Positions 36,265-49,793 of a stretch of DNA of 64,000 bases are shown here, piece after piece (the stretch's first letter is position 1; each line of letters begins with the position of its first letter). The DNA lies in contig OV050032.1 in assembly GCA_920105625.2 (NCBI GenBank), positions 114,870,542-114,934,541 on the forward strand, in the 5' to 3' direction. A program made the translations under genes and the position numbers. Under the pieces are notes generated by a model that saw nothing but the letters and a program-made list of their open reading frames with translations, searched no databases and was not told the DNA's origin. This DNA is from Clusia tigrina. Its lineage: Eukaryota; Arthropoda; Insecta; Diptera; Clusiidae.

Positions 36265-38814
36265 CCCGAGCATCTTGTCCATTTAAGCTATCGCTCAAAG
36301 CTATGCTATCCTTGAGTCCCAAATCAAACACTGATAAAACTTCAAATGGCCCTAACTTCTAAACGGTACGTCCTACACCTATCAAAGTTTTTCAACATAC
36401 AAATGCTTGACCCTTTTTAATGGAGCGTCATAAAACCTTGAAATTTTGTAACAATAAAGTACTCGAGCTTCTTGTCAATTTAAGCTATCGCTCAAAACTA
36501 TGATACCCTAGAGTTCCAAATCAAACACTGATAAAACTTCAAACGCCCCTTACTTCTTTACGGTGCGTCCTACACCTATCGAAGTTGGCAACATTCAAAT
36601 GCTTGTAACTTTTTACTGGAGCGTCATAAAACCTTGAAATTTTGTAACAATAAAGTACTCGAGCATCTTGTCAATTTAGGCCATCGCTCAAAGCTATGCT
36701 ACCCTTGAGTCCCAAATCAAACACTGATAAAACTTCAAACGCCCCTAACTTCTATACGGTATGTCCTACACCTATCAAAGTTTGCAACATACAAATGCTT
36801 GTATCTTTTTACTGGAGCGTCATAAAACCTTGAAATTTGGTAACAATAAAGTATTCGAGCCTCTTGTCAATTTAGGCCATCGCTCAAAGCTATGCTAACC
36901 TTGAGTCCCAAATCAAACACTGATAAAACTTCAAATGGCCCTAACTTCTATACAGTACGTCCTACACCTATCAAAGTTTGCAACATACAAATGCTTGTAA
37001 CTTTTTACTGGAGCGTCAGAAAACCTTGAAATTTTGTAACAATGAAGTACTCGAGCCTCTTGTCAATTTAAGATATCGCTCAAAGCTATGCTACCCTTGA
37101 GTCCCAAATCAAACACTGATAAAACTTCAAATGGCCCTAACTTCTATACGGTATGTCCTACACCTATCAAAGTTTGCAACATACAAATGCTTGTATTTTT
37201 TTACTGGAGCGTCATAAAACCTTGAAATTTTGTAACAATGAAGTACTCGAGCCTCTTGTCAATTTAAGATATCGCTCAAAGCTATGCTACCCTTGAGTCC
37301 CAAATCAAACACTGATAAAACTTCAAATGGCCCTAACTTCTATACGGTATGTCCTACACCTATCAAAGTTTGCAACATACAAATGCTTGTATTTTTTTAC
37401 TGGAGCGTCATAAAACCTTGAAATTTTGTAACAATGAAGTACCCGAGCCTCTTGTCAATTTAAGCTATAGCTCAAAGCTAACCTACCCTAGAGTCAGAAA
37501 TCAAACGCTGATAAAACTTCAAACGCCCCTAACTTCTTTACGGTACGTCCGACAAATATCAAAGTTTGTAACATACAAATGCTTGTAACTTTTTACTGGA
37601 GCGTCATAAAACAATGAAATTTTGAAACAATAAAGTACTCGAGCATCTTGTCAATTTAAGCTATCGCTCAAAGCTATGCTATCCTTGAGTCCCAAATCAA
37701 ACACTGATAAAACTTCAAATGGCCCTAACTTCTAAACGGTACGTCCTACACCTATCAAAGTTTTTCAACATACAAATGCTTGTAACTTTTTACTGGAGCG
37801 TCATAAAACCTTGAAATTTTGTAACAATAAAGTACTCGAGCTTCTTGCCAATTTAAGCTATCGCTCAAAACTATGATACACTAGAGTTCCAAATCAAACA
37901 CTGATAAAACTTCAAACGCCCCTAACTTCTTTACGGTACCTTCTACACCTATCAAAATTTGCAACATACAAATGCTTGTAACTTTTTACTGGAGCGTCAT
38001 ACAACCTTGAAATTTTGTAACAATGAAGTACCCGAGCCTTTTGTCAATTTAAGCTATCGCTCAAAGCTATGCTATCCTTGAGTCCCAAATCAAACACTGA
38101 TAAAACTTCAAATGCCCCTAACTTCTTTACGGTACGTCCTACTCATATCAAAGTTTGCAACATACAAATGCTTGTAACTTTTTACTGGAGCGTCATAAAA
38201 CCTTGAAATTTTGTAACAGTAAAGTACCCGAGCCTCTTGTCAATTTAAGTTATCGCTCAAAGCTATGCTACCCTTGAGTCCCAAATCAAACACTGATAAA
38301 ACTTCAAACGCCCCTAACTTCTATACGGTGCGTCCTACACCTATCAAAGTTGGCAACATTCAAATGCTTGTAACTTTTTACTGGAGCGTCATAAAACCTT
38401 GAAATTTTGTAACAATAAAGTACTCGAGCATCTTGTCAATTTAGGCCATCGCGCAAAGCTATGCTACCCTTGAGTCCCAAATCAAACACTGATAAAACTT
38501 CAAATGACCCTAACTTCTTTACGGTACGTCCTACACCTATCAAAGTTTGCAACATACAAATGCTTGTATCTTTTTACTGGAGCGTCATAAAACCTTGAAA
38601 TTTTGTAACAATAAAGTATTCGAGCCTCTTGTCAATTTAGGCCATCGCTCAAAGCTATGCTGACCTTGAGTCCCAAAGCAAACACTGATAAAACTTCAAA
38701 TGGCCCTAACTTTTATACGGTACGTCCTACACCTATCAAAGTTTGCAACATACAAATGCTTGTATTTTTTTACTGGAGCGTTATAAAACCTTGAAATTTT
38801 GTAATAATGAAGTA
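36265..38814 (+). repeat. A-family 13-mer unit (2550 bp)
   Basis: This is the next unit in the series and corresponds to 7646-10194. It carries a private cluster of changes near 36408-36421 (gcttgaccctttttaatgg), the hybrid monomer 36462-36657, and a tandem doubling of the aagatatc monomer near 37050 and 37246. Confidence 0.8.
36462..36657 (+). repeat. Hybrid monomer joining non-adjacent A types
   Basis: The 5' part (ctcgagcttc, aaactatgat, agagttcc, ccccttact) is the type that normally continues with ggtaccttc. Here it switches at about 36563-36566 to ggtgcgtcc, ttggcaac and attc, the 3' part of the type two places downstream. A private tatcgaagtt change sits just after the junction. Two monomers are missing relative to the usual order. 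Confidence 0.7.
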
Positions 38815-41200
38815 CCCGAGCATCTTGTCCATTTAAGCTATCGCTCAAAGCTATGCTATCCTTGAGTCCCAAATCAAACACTGATAAAACTTCAAATGGC
38901 CCTAACTTCTAAACGGTACGTCCTACACCTATCAAAGTTTTTCAACATACAAATGCTTGTAACTTTTTACTGGAGCGTCATAAAACCTTGAAATTTTGTA
39001 ACAATAAAGTACTCGAGCTTCTTGTCAATTTAAGCTATCGCTCAAAACTATGATACCCTAGAGTTCCAAATCAAACACTGATAAAACTTCAAACGCCCCT
39101 TACTTCTTTACGGTACCTTCTACACCAATCAAAATTTGCAACATACAAATGCTTGTAACTTTTTACTGGAGCGTCATACAACCTTGAAATTTTGTAACAA
39201 TGAAGTACTCGAGCCTTTTGTCAATTTAAGCTATCGCTCAAAGCTATGCTACCCTTGAGTCCCAAATCAAACACTGATAAAACTTCAAATGCCCCTAACT
39301 TCTTTACGGTACGTCCTACTCATATAAAAGTTTGCAACATACAAAAGCTTGTAACTTTTTACTGGAGCGTCATAAAACCTTGAAATTTTGTAACAATAAA
39401 GTACCCGAGCCTCTTGTCAATTTAAGTTATCGCTCAAAGCTATGCTACCCTTGAGTCCCAAATCAAACTCTGATAAAACTTCAAACGCCCCTAACTTCTA
39501 TACGGTGCGTCCTACACCTATCAAAGTTGGCAACATTCAAATGCTTGTAACTTTTTACTGGAGCGTCATAAAACCTTGAAATTTTGTAACAATAAAGTAC
39601 TCGAGCATCTTGTCAATTTAGGCCATCGGTCAAAGCTATGCTACCCTTGAGTCCCAAATCAAACACTGATAAAACTTCAAACGCCCCTAACTTCTATACG
39701 GTATGTCCTACACCTATCAAAGTTTGCAACATACAAATGCTTGTATCTTTTTACTGGAGCGTCATAAAACCTTGAAATTTGGTAACAATAAAGTATTCGA
39801 GCCTCTTGTCAATTTAGGCCATCGCTCAAAGCTATGCTAACCTTGAGTCCCAAATCAAACACTGATAAAACTTCAAATGGCCCTAACTTCTATACGGTAC
39901 GTCCTACACCTATCAAAGTTTGCAACATACAAATGCTTGTAACTTTTTACTGGAGCGTCAGAAAACCTTGAAATTTTGTAACAATGAAGTACTCGAGCCT
40001 CTTGTCAATTTAAGATATCGCTCAAAGCTATGCTACCCTTGAGTCCCAAATCAAACACTGATAAAACTTCAAATGGCCCTAACTTCTATACGGTATGTCC
40101 TACACCTATCAAAGTTTGCAACATACAAATGCTTGTATTTTTTTACTGGAGCGTCATAAAACCTTGAAATTTTGTAACAATGAAGTACCCGAGCCTCTTG
40201 TCAATTTAAGCTATAGCTCAAAGCTAAGCTACCCTAGAGTCAGAAATCAAACGCTGATAAAACTTCAAACGCCCCTAACTTCTTTACGGTACGTCCGACA
40301 CATATCAAAGTTTGTAACATACAAATGCTTGTAACTTTTTACTGGAGCGTCATAAAACAATGAAATTTTGAAACAATAAAGTACTCGAGCATCTTGTCAA
40401 TTTAAGCTATCGCTCAAAGCTATGCTATCCTTGAGTCCCAAATCAAACACTGATAAAACTTCAAATGGCCCTAACTTCTAAACGGTACGTCCTGCACCTA
40501 TCAAAGTTTTTCAACATACAAATGCTTGTAACTTTTTACTGGAGCGTCATAAAACCTTGAAATTTTGTAACAATAAAGTACTCGAGCTTCTTGCCAATTT
40601 AAGCTATCGCTCAAAACTATGATACCCTAGAGTTCCAAATCAAACACTGATAAAACTTCAAACGCCCCTAACTTCTTTACGGTACCTTCTACACCTATCA
40701 AAATTTGCAACATACAAATGCTTGTAACTTTTTACTGGAGCGTCATACAACCTTGAAATTTTGTAACAATGAAGTACCCGAGCCTTTTGTCAATTTAAGC
40801 TATCGCTCAAAGCTATGCTATCCTTGAGTCCCAAATCAAACACTGATAAAACTTCAAATGCCCCTAACTTCTTTACGGTATGTCCTACTCATATCAAAGT
40901 TTGCAACATACAAATGCTTGTAACTTTTTACTGGAGCGTCATAAAACCTTGGAATTTTGTAACAGTAAAGTACCCGAGCCTCTTGTCAATTTAAGTTATC
41001 GCTCAAAGCTATGCTACCCTTGAGTCCCAAATCAAACACTGATAAAACTTCAAACGCCCCTAACTTCTATACGGTGCGTCCTACACCTATCAAAGTTGGC
41101 AACATTCAAATGCTTGTAACTTTTTACTGGAGCGTCATAAAACCTTGAAATTTTGTAACAATAAAGTACTCGAGCATCTTGTCAATTTAGGCCATCGCTC
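38815..41200 (+). repeat. A-family unit preceding second B domain
   Basis: This unit corresponds to 10195-12640 at an offset of 28620 bp, with the same order of marked monomers and the same A-to-B transition. At the transition it has one monomer fewer than its counterpart (41169-41364 against 12549-12940). Confidence 0.75.
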
Positions 41201-42436
41201 AAAGCTATGCTACCCTAGAGTCCCAAATCAAACACTGATAAACCTTCAAACGCCCCTAACTTCTTTACGGTACGTCCGACACATATCAAAGTTTGTAACA
41301 TACAAATGCTTGTAACTTTTTACTGGAGCGTCATAAAACAATGAAATTTTGTAACAATAAAGTACTCGAGCATCTTGTCAATTTAAGCTATCGCTCAAAG
41401 CTATGCTATCCTTGAGTCCTAAATCAAACACTGATAAAACTTCAAATGGCCCTAACTTCTATACGGTATGTCCTACACCTATCAAAGTTTGCAACATACA
41501 AATGCTTGTATATTTTTACTGGAGCGTCATAAAACCTTGAAATTTTGTTACAATGAAGCACCCGAGCCTCTTGTCAATTTAAGCTATCGCTCAAAGCTAT
41601 GCTACCCTTGAGTCCCAAATCAAACACTGATAAAACTTCAAATGGCCCTAACTTCTGTACGGTACGTCCTACACCTATCAAAGTTTGCAACATACAAATG
41701 CTTGTAACTTTTTACTGGAGCGTCATAAAACCTTGAAATTTTGTAACAATGAAGTACCCGAGCCTCTTGTCAATTTAAGTTATCGCTCAAAGCTATGCTA
41801 CCCTAGAGTCCCAAATCAAACACTGATAAAACTTCAAACGCCCCTAACTTCTTTACGGTACGTCCTACACCTATCAAAGTTTGCAACATACAAATGCTTG
41901 TAACTTTTTACTGGAGCGTCATAAAACCTTGAAATTTTGTAACAATAAAGTACTCGAGCTTCTTGTCAATTTAAGCTATTGCTCAAAACTATGCTACCCT
42001 AGAGTCCCAAATCAAACACTGATAAAACTTCAAACGCCCCTAACTTCTTTACGGTACGTCCTACACCTATCAAAGTTTGCAACATACAAATGCTTGTATC
42101 TTTTTACTGGAGCGTCATAAAACCTTGAAATTTTGTAACAATAAAGTATTCGAGCCTCTTGTCAATTTAGGCCATCGCTCAAAGCTATGCTGACCTTGAG
42201 TCCCAAATCAAACACTGATAAAACTTCAAATGGGCCTAACTTTTATACGGTACGTCCTACACCTATCAAAGTTTGCAACATACAAATGCTTGTATTTTTT
42301 TACTGGAGCGTTATAAAACCTTGAAATTTTGTACCAATGAAGTACCCGAGCCTCTTGTCAATTTAAGCTATCGCTCAAAGCTATGCTACCCTTGAGTCCC
42401 AAATCAAACACTGATAAAACTTCAAATGGCCCTAGC

Positions 42437-43820
42437 TTCTATACGGTACGTCCTACAAATATCAAAGTTTGCAACATACAAATGCTTGTAACTTTTTATT
42501 GGAGCGTCATAAAACCTTGAAATTTTGTAACAATGAAGTACTCGAGCCTCTTGTCAATTTAAGATATCGCTCAAAGCTATGCTACCCTTGAGTCCCAAAT
42601 TAAACACTGATAAAACTTCAAATGGCCCTAACTTCTATACGGTAAGTCCTACACCTATCAAAGTTTGCAACATACAAATGCTTGTATCTTTTTACTGGAG
42701 CGTCATAAACCCTTGAAATTTTGTAACAATAAAGTACTCGAGCATCTTATCAATTGAAGCTATCGCTCAAAGCTATGCTATCCTTGAGTCCCAAATCAAA
42801 CACTGATAAAACTTCAAATGTCCCTAACTTCTATACGGTATGTCCTACACCTATCAAAGTTTGCAACATACAAATGCTTGTATCTTTTTATTGGAGCGTC
42901 ATAAAACCTTGAAATTTTGTAACAATGAAGTACTCGAGCCTCTTGTCAATTTAAGCTATCGCTCAAAGCTATGCTACCCTTGAGTCCCAAATCAAACACT
43001 GATAAAACTTCAAATGGCCCTAGCTTCTATACGGTACGTCCTACACCTATCAAAGTTTGCAACATACAAATGCTTGTAACTTTTTATTGGAGCGTCATAA
43101 AACCTTGAAATTTTGTAACAATGAAGTACTCGAGCCTCTTGTCAATTTAAGATATCGCTCAAAGCTATGCTACCCTTGAGTCCCAAATTAAACACTGATA
43201 AAACTTCAAATGGCCCTAACTTCTATACGGTAAGTCCTACACCTATCAAAGTTTGCAACATACAAATGCTTGTATCTTTTTACTGGAGCGTCATAAACCC
43301 TTGAAATTTTGTAACAATAAAGTACTCGAGCATCTTATCAATTGAAGCTATCGCTCAAAGCTATGCTATCCTTGAGTCCCAAATCAAACACTGATAAAAC
43401 TTCAAATGGCCCTAGCTTCTATACGGTACGTCCTACACCTATCAAAGTTTGCAACATACAAATGCTTGTAACTTTTTATTGGAGCGTCATAAAACCTTGA
43501 AATTTTGTAACAATGAAGTACTCGAGCCTCTTGTCAATTTAAGATATCGCTCAAAGCTATGCTACCCTTGAGTCCCAAATTAAACACTGATAAAACTTCA
43601 AATGGCCCTAACTTCTATACGGTAAGTCCTACACCTATCAAAGTTTGCAACATACAAATGCTTGTATCTTTTTACTGGAGCGTTATAAACCCTTGAAATT
43701 TTGTAACAATAAAGTACTCGAGCATCTTATCAATTGAAGCTATCGCTCAAAGCTATGCTATCCTTGAGTCCCAAATCAAACACTGATAAAACTTCAAATG
43801 TCCCTAACTTCTATACGGTA
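42437..43820 (+). repeat. Local 2- and 3-monomer amplification in B
   Basis: The caattgaagc monomer, which creates a caattg hexamer, occurs at 42751, 43339 and 43731. The spacings are 588 and 392 bp, that is 3 and 2 monomers. Each is preceded by the ccctagcttct and the caaattaaacac/gtaagtcc monomers. The equivalent B region at about 14.0-15.7 kb has one caattgaagc monomer, at 15699. Confidence 0.75.
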
Positions 43821-46800
43821 TGTCCTACACCTATCAAAGTTTGCAACATACAAATGCTTGTATCTTTTTACTGGAGCGTCATAAAACCTTGAAATTTTGT
43901 GACAATAAAGTACTCGAGCCTCTTGTCAATTTAAGCCATCGCTCAAAGCTATGCTACCCTAGAGTCCCAAATCAAACACTGATAAACCTTCAAACGCTCC
44001 TAACTTCTTTACGGTACGTCCGACACATATCAAAGTTTGTAACATACAAATGCTTGTAACTTTTTACTGGAGCGTCATAAAACAATGAAATTTTGTAACA
44101 ATAAAGTACTCGAGCATCTTGTCAATTTAAGCTATCGCTCAAAGCTATGCTATCCTTGAGTCCCAAATCAAACACTGATAAAACTTCAAATGGCCCTAAC
44201 TTTTATACGGTATGTCCTACACCTATCAAAGTTTGCAACATACAAATGCTTGTATGTTTTTACTGGAGCGTCATAAAACCTTGAAATTTTGTAACAATGA
44301 AGTACCCGAGCCTCTTGTCAATTTAAGCCATCGCTCAAAGCAATGCTACCCTAGAGTCCCAAATCAAACACTGATAAACCTTCAAACGCCCCTAACTTCT
44401 TTACGGCACGTCCGACACATATCAAAGTTTGTAACATACAAATTCTTGTAACTTTTTACTGGAGCGTCATAAAACAATGAAATTTTGTAACAATAAAGTA
44501 CTCGAGCATCTTGTCAATTTAAGCTATCGCTCAAAGCTATGCTATCCTTGAGTCCCAAATCAAACACTGATAAAACTTCAAATGGCCCTAACTTCTATAC
44601 GGTACGTCCTACACCTATCAAAGTTTGCAACATACAAATGCTTGTATCTTTTTACTGGAGCGTCATAAAACCTTGAAATTTTGTTACAATGAAGCACCCG
44701 AGCCTCTTGTCAATTTAAGCTATCGCTCAAAGCTATGCTACCCTTGAGTCCCAAATCAAACACTGATAAAACTTCAAATGGCCCTAACTTCTGTACGGTA
44801 CGTCCTACACCTATCAAAGTTTGCAACATACAAATGCTTGTAACTTTTTACTGGAGCGTCATAAAACCTTGAAATTTTGTAACAATGAAGTACCCGAGCC
44901 TCTTGTCAATTTAAGTTATCGCTCAAAGCTATGCTACCCTAGAGTCCCAAATCAAACACTGATTAAACTTCAAACGCCCCTAACTTCTTTACGGTACGTC
45001 CTACACCTATCAAAGTTTGCAACATACAAATGCTTGTAACTTTTTACTGGAGCGTCATAAAACCTTGAAATTTTGTAACAATAAAATACTCGAGCTTCTT
45101 GTCAATTTAATCTATTGCTCAAAACTATGCTACCCTAGAGTCCCAAATCAAACACTGATAAAACTTCAAACGCCCCTAACTTCTTTACGGTACGTTCTAC
45201 ACCTATCAAAGTTTGCAACATACAAATGCTTGTATCTTTTTACTGGAGCGTCATAAAACCTTGAAATTTTGTAACAATAAAGTATTCGAGCCTCTTGTCA
45301 ATTTAGGCCATCGCTCAAAGCTATGCTGACCTTGAGTCCCAAATCAAACACTGATAAAACTTCAAATGGCCCTAACTTCTATACGGTACGTCCTACACCT
45401 ATCAAAGTTTGCAACATACAAATGTTTGTATCTTTTTACTGGAGCGTCATAAAACCTTGAAATTTTGTAACAATGAAGTACCCGAGCCTCTTGTCAATTT
45501 AAGCTATCGCTCAAAGCTATGCTACCCTTGAATCCCAAATCAAACACTGATAAAACTTCAAATGGCCCTAACTTCTATACGGCACGTCCTACACCTATCA
45601 AAGTTTGCAACATACAAATGCTTGTAACTTTTTATTGGAGCGTCATAAAACCTTGAAATTTTGTAACAATGAAGTACTCGAGCCTCTTGTCAATTTAAGA
45701 TATCGCTCAAAGCTATGCTACCCTTGAGTCCCAAATCAAACACTGATAAAACTTCAAATGGCCCTAACTTCTATACGGTATGTCCTACACCTATCAAAGT
45801 TTGCAACATACAAATGCTTGTATCTTTTTACTGGAGCGTCATAAACCCTTGAAATTTTGTAACAATAAAGTACTCGAGCATCTTATCAATTTAAGCCATC
45901 GCTCAAAGCTATGCTATCCTTGAGTCCCAAATCAAACACTGATAAAACTTCAAATGGCCCTAACTTCTATACGGTATGTCCTACACCTATCAAAGTTTGC
46001 AACATACAAATGCTTGTATCTTTTTACTGGAGCGTCATAAAACCTTGAAATTTTGTAACAATAAAGTACTCGAGCCTCTTGTCAATTTAAGCCATCGCTC
46101 AAAGCTATGCTACCCTTGAGTCCCAAATCAAACACTGATAAAACTTCAAACGCCCCTAACTTCTTTACGGTACGTCCTACACCTATCAAAGTTGGCAACA
46201 TACAAATGCTTGTAACTTTTTACTGGAGCATCATAAAACCTTGAAATTTTGTAACAATAAAGTATTCGAGCCTCTTGTCAATTTAGGCCATCGCTCAAAG
46301 CTATGCTGACCTTGAGTCCCAAATCAAACACTGATAAAACTTCAAATGGCCCTAACTTTTATACGGTACGTCCTACACCTATCAAAGTTTGCAACATACA
46401 AATGCTTGTATTTTTTTACTGGAGCGTTATAAAACCTTGAAATTTTGTAACAATGAAGTACCCGAGCCTCTTGTCAATTTAAGCTATCGCTCAAAGCTAT
46501 GCTACCCTTGAGTCCCAAATCAAACACTGATAAAACTTCAAATGGCCCTAGCTTCTATACGGTGCGTCCTACACCTATCAAAGTTTGCAACATACAAATG
46601 CTTGTAACTTTTTATTGGAGCGTCATAAAACTTTGAAATTTTGTAACAATGAAGTACTCGAGCCTCTTGTCAATTTAAGATATCGCTCAAAGCTATGCTA
46701 CCCTTGAGTCCCAAATTAAACACTGATAAAACTTCAAATGGCCCTAACTTCTATACGGTAAGTCCTACACCTATCAAAGTTTGCAACATACAAATGCTTG

Positions 46801-46852
46801 TAACTTTTTACTGGAGCGTCATAAACCCTTGAAATTTTGTAACAATAAAGTA
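43717..46852 (+). repeat. B-family 16-mer unit (3136 bp)
   Basis: The unit runs from one ctcgagcatcttatcaattg monomer to the next and is exactly 16 x 196 bp. Most of its order is repeated in the following unit at a spacing of 3136 bp, seen for example in the aatttaatctattgctc monomer and in the pair of ataaacc monomers. It also matches about 15.7-18.05 kb at an offset of 28032 bp up to 46085. Confidence 0.85.
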
Positions 46853-49793
46853 CTCGAGCATCTTATCAATTGAAGCTATCGCTCAAAGCTATGCTATCCT
46901 TGAGTCCCAAATCAAACACTGATAAAACTTCAAATGTCCCTAACTTCTATACGGTATGTCCTACACCTATCAAAGTTTGCAACATACAAATGCTTGTATC
47001 TTTTTACTGGAGCGTCATAAAACCTTGAAATTTTGTGACAATAAAGTACTCGAGCCTCTTGTCAATTTAAGCCATCGCTCAAAGCTATGCTACCCTAGAG
47101 TCCCAAATCAAACACTGATAAACCTTCAAACGCTCCTAACTTCTTTACGGTACGTCCGACACATATCAAAGTTTGTAACATACAAATGCTTGTAACTTTT
47201 TACTGGAGCGTCATAAAACAATGAAATTTTGTAACAATAAAGTACTCGAGCATCTTGTCAATTTAAGCTATCGCTCAAAGCTATGCTATCCTTGAGTCCC
47301 AAATCAAACACTGATAAAACTTCAAATGGCCCTAACTTTTATACGGTATGTCCTACACCTATCAAAGTTTGCAACATACAAATGCTTGTATCTTTTTACT
47401 GGAGCGTCATAAAACCTTGAAATTTTGTAACAATGAAGTACCCGAGCCTCTTGTCAATTTAAGCTATCGCTCAAAGCAATGCTACCCTAGAGTCCCAAAT
47501 CAAACACTGATAAACCTTCAAACGCCCCTAACTTCTTTACGGCACGTCCGACACATATCAAAGTTTGTAACATACAAATGCTTGTAACTTTTTACTGGAG
47601 CGTCATAAAACAATGAAATTTTGTAACAATAAAGTACTCGAGCATCTTGTCAATTTAAGCTATCGCTCAAAGCTATGCTATCCTTGAGTCCCAAATCAAA
47701 CACTGATAAAACTTCAAATGGCCCTAATTTCTATACGGTATGTCCTGCACCTATCAAAGTTTGCAACATACAAATGCTTGTATCTTTTTACTGGAGCGTC
47801 ATAAAACATTGAAATTTTGTTAATATGAAGCACCCGAGCCTCTTGTCAATTTAAGCTATCGCTCAAAGCTATGCTACCCTTGAGTCCCAAATCAAACACT
47901 GATAAAACTTCAAATGGCCCTAACTTCTGTACGGTACGTCCTACACCTATCAAAGTTTGCAACATACAAATGCTTGTAACTTTTTACTGGAGCGTCATAA
48001 AACCTTGAAATTTTGTAACAATGAAGTACCCGAGCCTCTTGTCAATTTAAGTTATCGCTCAAAGCTATGCTACCCTAGAGTCCCAAATCAAACACTGATT
48101 AAACTTCAAACGCCCCTAACTTCTTTACGGTACGTCCTACACCTATCAAAGTTTGCAACATACAAATGCTTGCAACTTTTTACTGGAGCGTCATAAAACC
48201 TTGAAATTTTGTAACAATAAAGTACTCGAGCTTCTTGTCAATTTAATCTATTGCTCAAAACTATGCTACCCTAGAGTCCCAAATCAAACACTGATAAAAC
48301 TTCAAACGCCCCTAACTTCTTTACGGTACGTCCTACACCTATCAAAGTTTGCAACATACAAATGCTTGTATCTTTTTACTGGAGCGTCATAAAACCTTGA
48401 AATTTTGTAACAATAAAGTATTCGAGCCTCTTGTCAATTTAGGCCATCGCTCAAAGCTATGCTGACCTTGAGTCCCAAATCAAACACTGATAAAACTTCA
48501 AATGGCCCTAACTTCTATACGGTACGTCCTACACCTATCAAAGTTTGCAACATACAAATGCTTGTATCTTTTTACTGGAGCGTCATAAAACCTTGAAATT
48601 TTGTAACAATGAAGTACCCGAGCCTCTTGTCAATTTAAGCTATCGCTCAAAGCTATGCTACCCTTGAATCCCAAATCAAACACTGATAAAACTTCAAATG
48701 GCCCTAACTTCTATACGGTACGTCCTACACCTATCAAAGTTTGCAACATACAAATGCTTGTAACTTTTTATTGGAGCGTCATAAAACCTTGAAATTTTGT
48801 AACAATGAAGTACTCGAGCCTCTTGTCAATTTAAGATATCGCTCAAAGCTATGCTACCCTTGAGTCCCAAATCAAACACTGATAAAACTTCAAATGGCCC
48901 TAACTTCTATACGGTATGTCCTACACCTATCAAAGTTTGCAACATACAAATGCTTGTATCTTTTTACTGGAGCGTCATAAACCCTTGAAATTTTGTAACA
49001 ATAAAGTACTCGAGCATCTTATCAATTTAAGCCATCGCTCAAAGCTATGCTACCCTTGAGTCCCAAATCAAACACTGATAAAACTTCAAACGCCCCTAAC
49101 TTCTTTACGGTACGTCCTACACCTATCAAAGTTTGCAACATACAAATGCTTGTAACTTTTTACTGGAGCGTCATAAAACCTTGAAATTTTGTAACAATAA
49201 AGTACTCGAGCTTCTTGTCAATTTAAGCTATCGCTCAAAACTATGATACCCTAGAGTCCCAAATCAAACACTGATAAAACTTCAAACGCCCCTAACTTCT
49301 TCACGGTACCTTCTACACCTATCAAAGTTTGCAACATACAAATGCTTGTAACTTTTTACTGGAGCGTCATACAACCTTGAAATTTTGTAACAAAGAAGTA
49401 CCCGAGCCTCTTGTCAATTTAATCTATCGCTCAAAGCTATGCTACCCTAGAGTCCCAAATCAAACACTGATAAAACTTCAAACGCCCCTAACTTCTATAC
49501 GGTACGTCCTACACCTATCAAAGTTTGCAACATACAAATGCTTGTATCTTTTTTACTGGAGCGTCATAAAACCTTGAAATTTTGTAACAATAAAGTACCC
49601 GAGCTTCTTGTCAATTTAAGCTATCGCTCAAAGCTATGCTACCCTAGAGTCCCAAATCAAACACTGATAAAACTTCAAACGCCCCTAACTTCTTCACGGT
49701 ACCTTCTACACCTATCAAAGTTTGCAACATACAAATGCTTGTAACTTTTTACTGGAGCGTCATACAACCTTGAAATTTTGTAACAATAAAGTA
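46853..49793 (+). repeat. B-family 15-mer unit, copy 1 (2941 bp)
   Basis: The unit has fifteen monomers plus one base; the added base is an extra T in gtatcttttttactgg near 49550. It shares its first two thirds with the 16-mer before it, then differs by the loss of a monomer near 49050 and by new monomers with cttcacggtacc and aacaaagaagtac. Confidence 0.85.

Larger units (their letters stand above)
28501..41200 (+). repeat. Satellite domain A, second block
   Basis: All the A-family markers return: cacagttggcaac, gaaattatgaaac, agttctcgaacatc, cagctatgcttccc, acacgtataaaac, catagaaatgc, gagtgtcatacaacc, and the tttttcaac monomers at about 33640, 35209, 36386, 37759, 38936 and 40505. Spacings of the last group are 8, 6, 7, 6 and 8 monomers, each plus one base. 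The block is interrupted by D-like monomers at about 30601-31362. There is no gene. Confidence 0.85.

Noticed and set aside
36390..36430. Possible foreign insertion at gcttgaccctttttaatgg
   Set aside because: The stretch keeps the monomer length and phase and is explained by a few substitutions in the usual gcttgtaactttttactgg.
666..38881. Minus-strand 61-codon open frames recurring in domain A
   Set aside because: They appear only in monomers whose variants remove a stop codon, lie wholly in the satellite and have no coding context. The protein-like look is chance; 196 bp is not a multiple of three, so the frame cannot continue into the next monomer.
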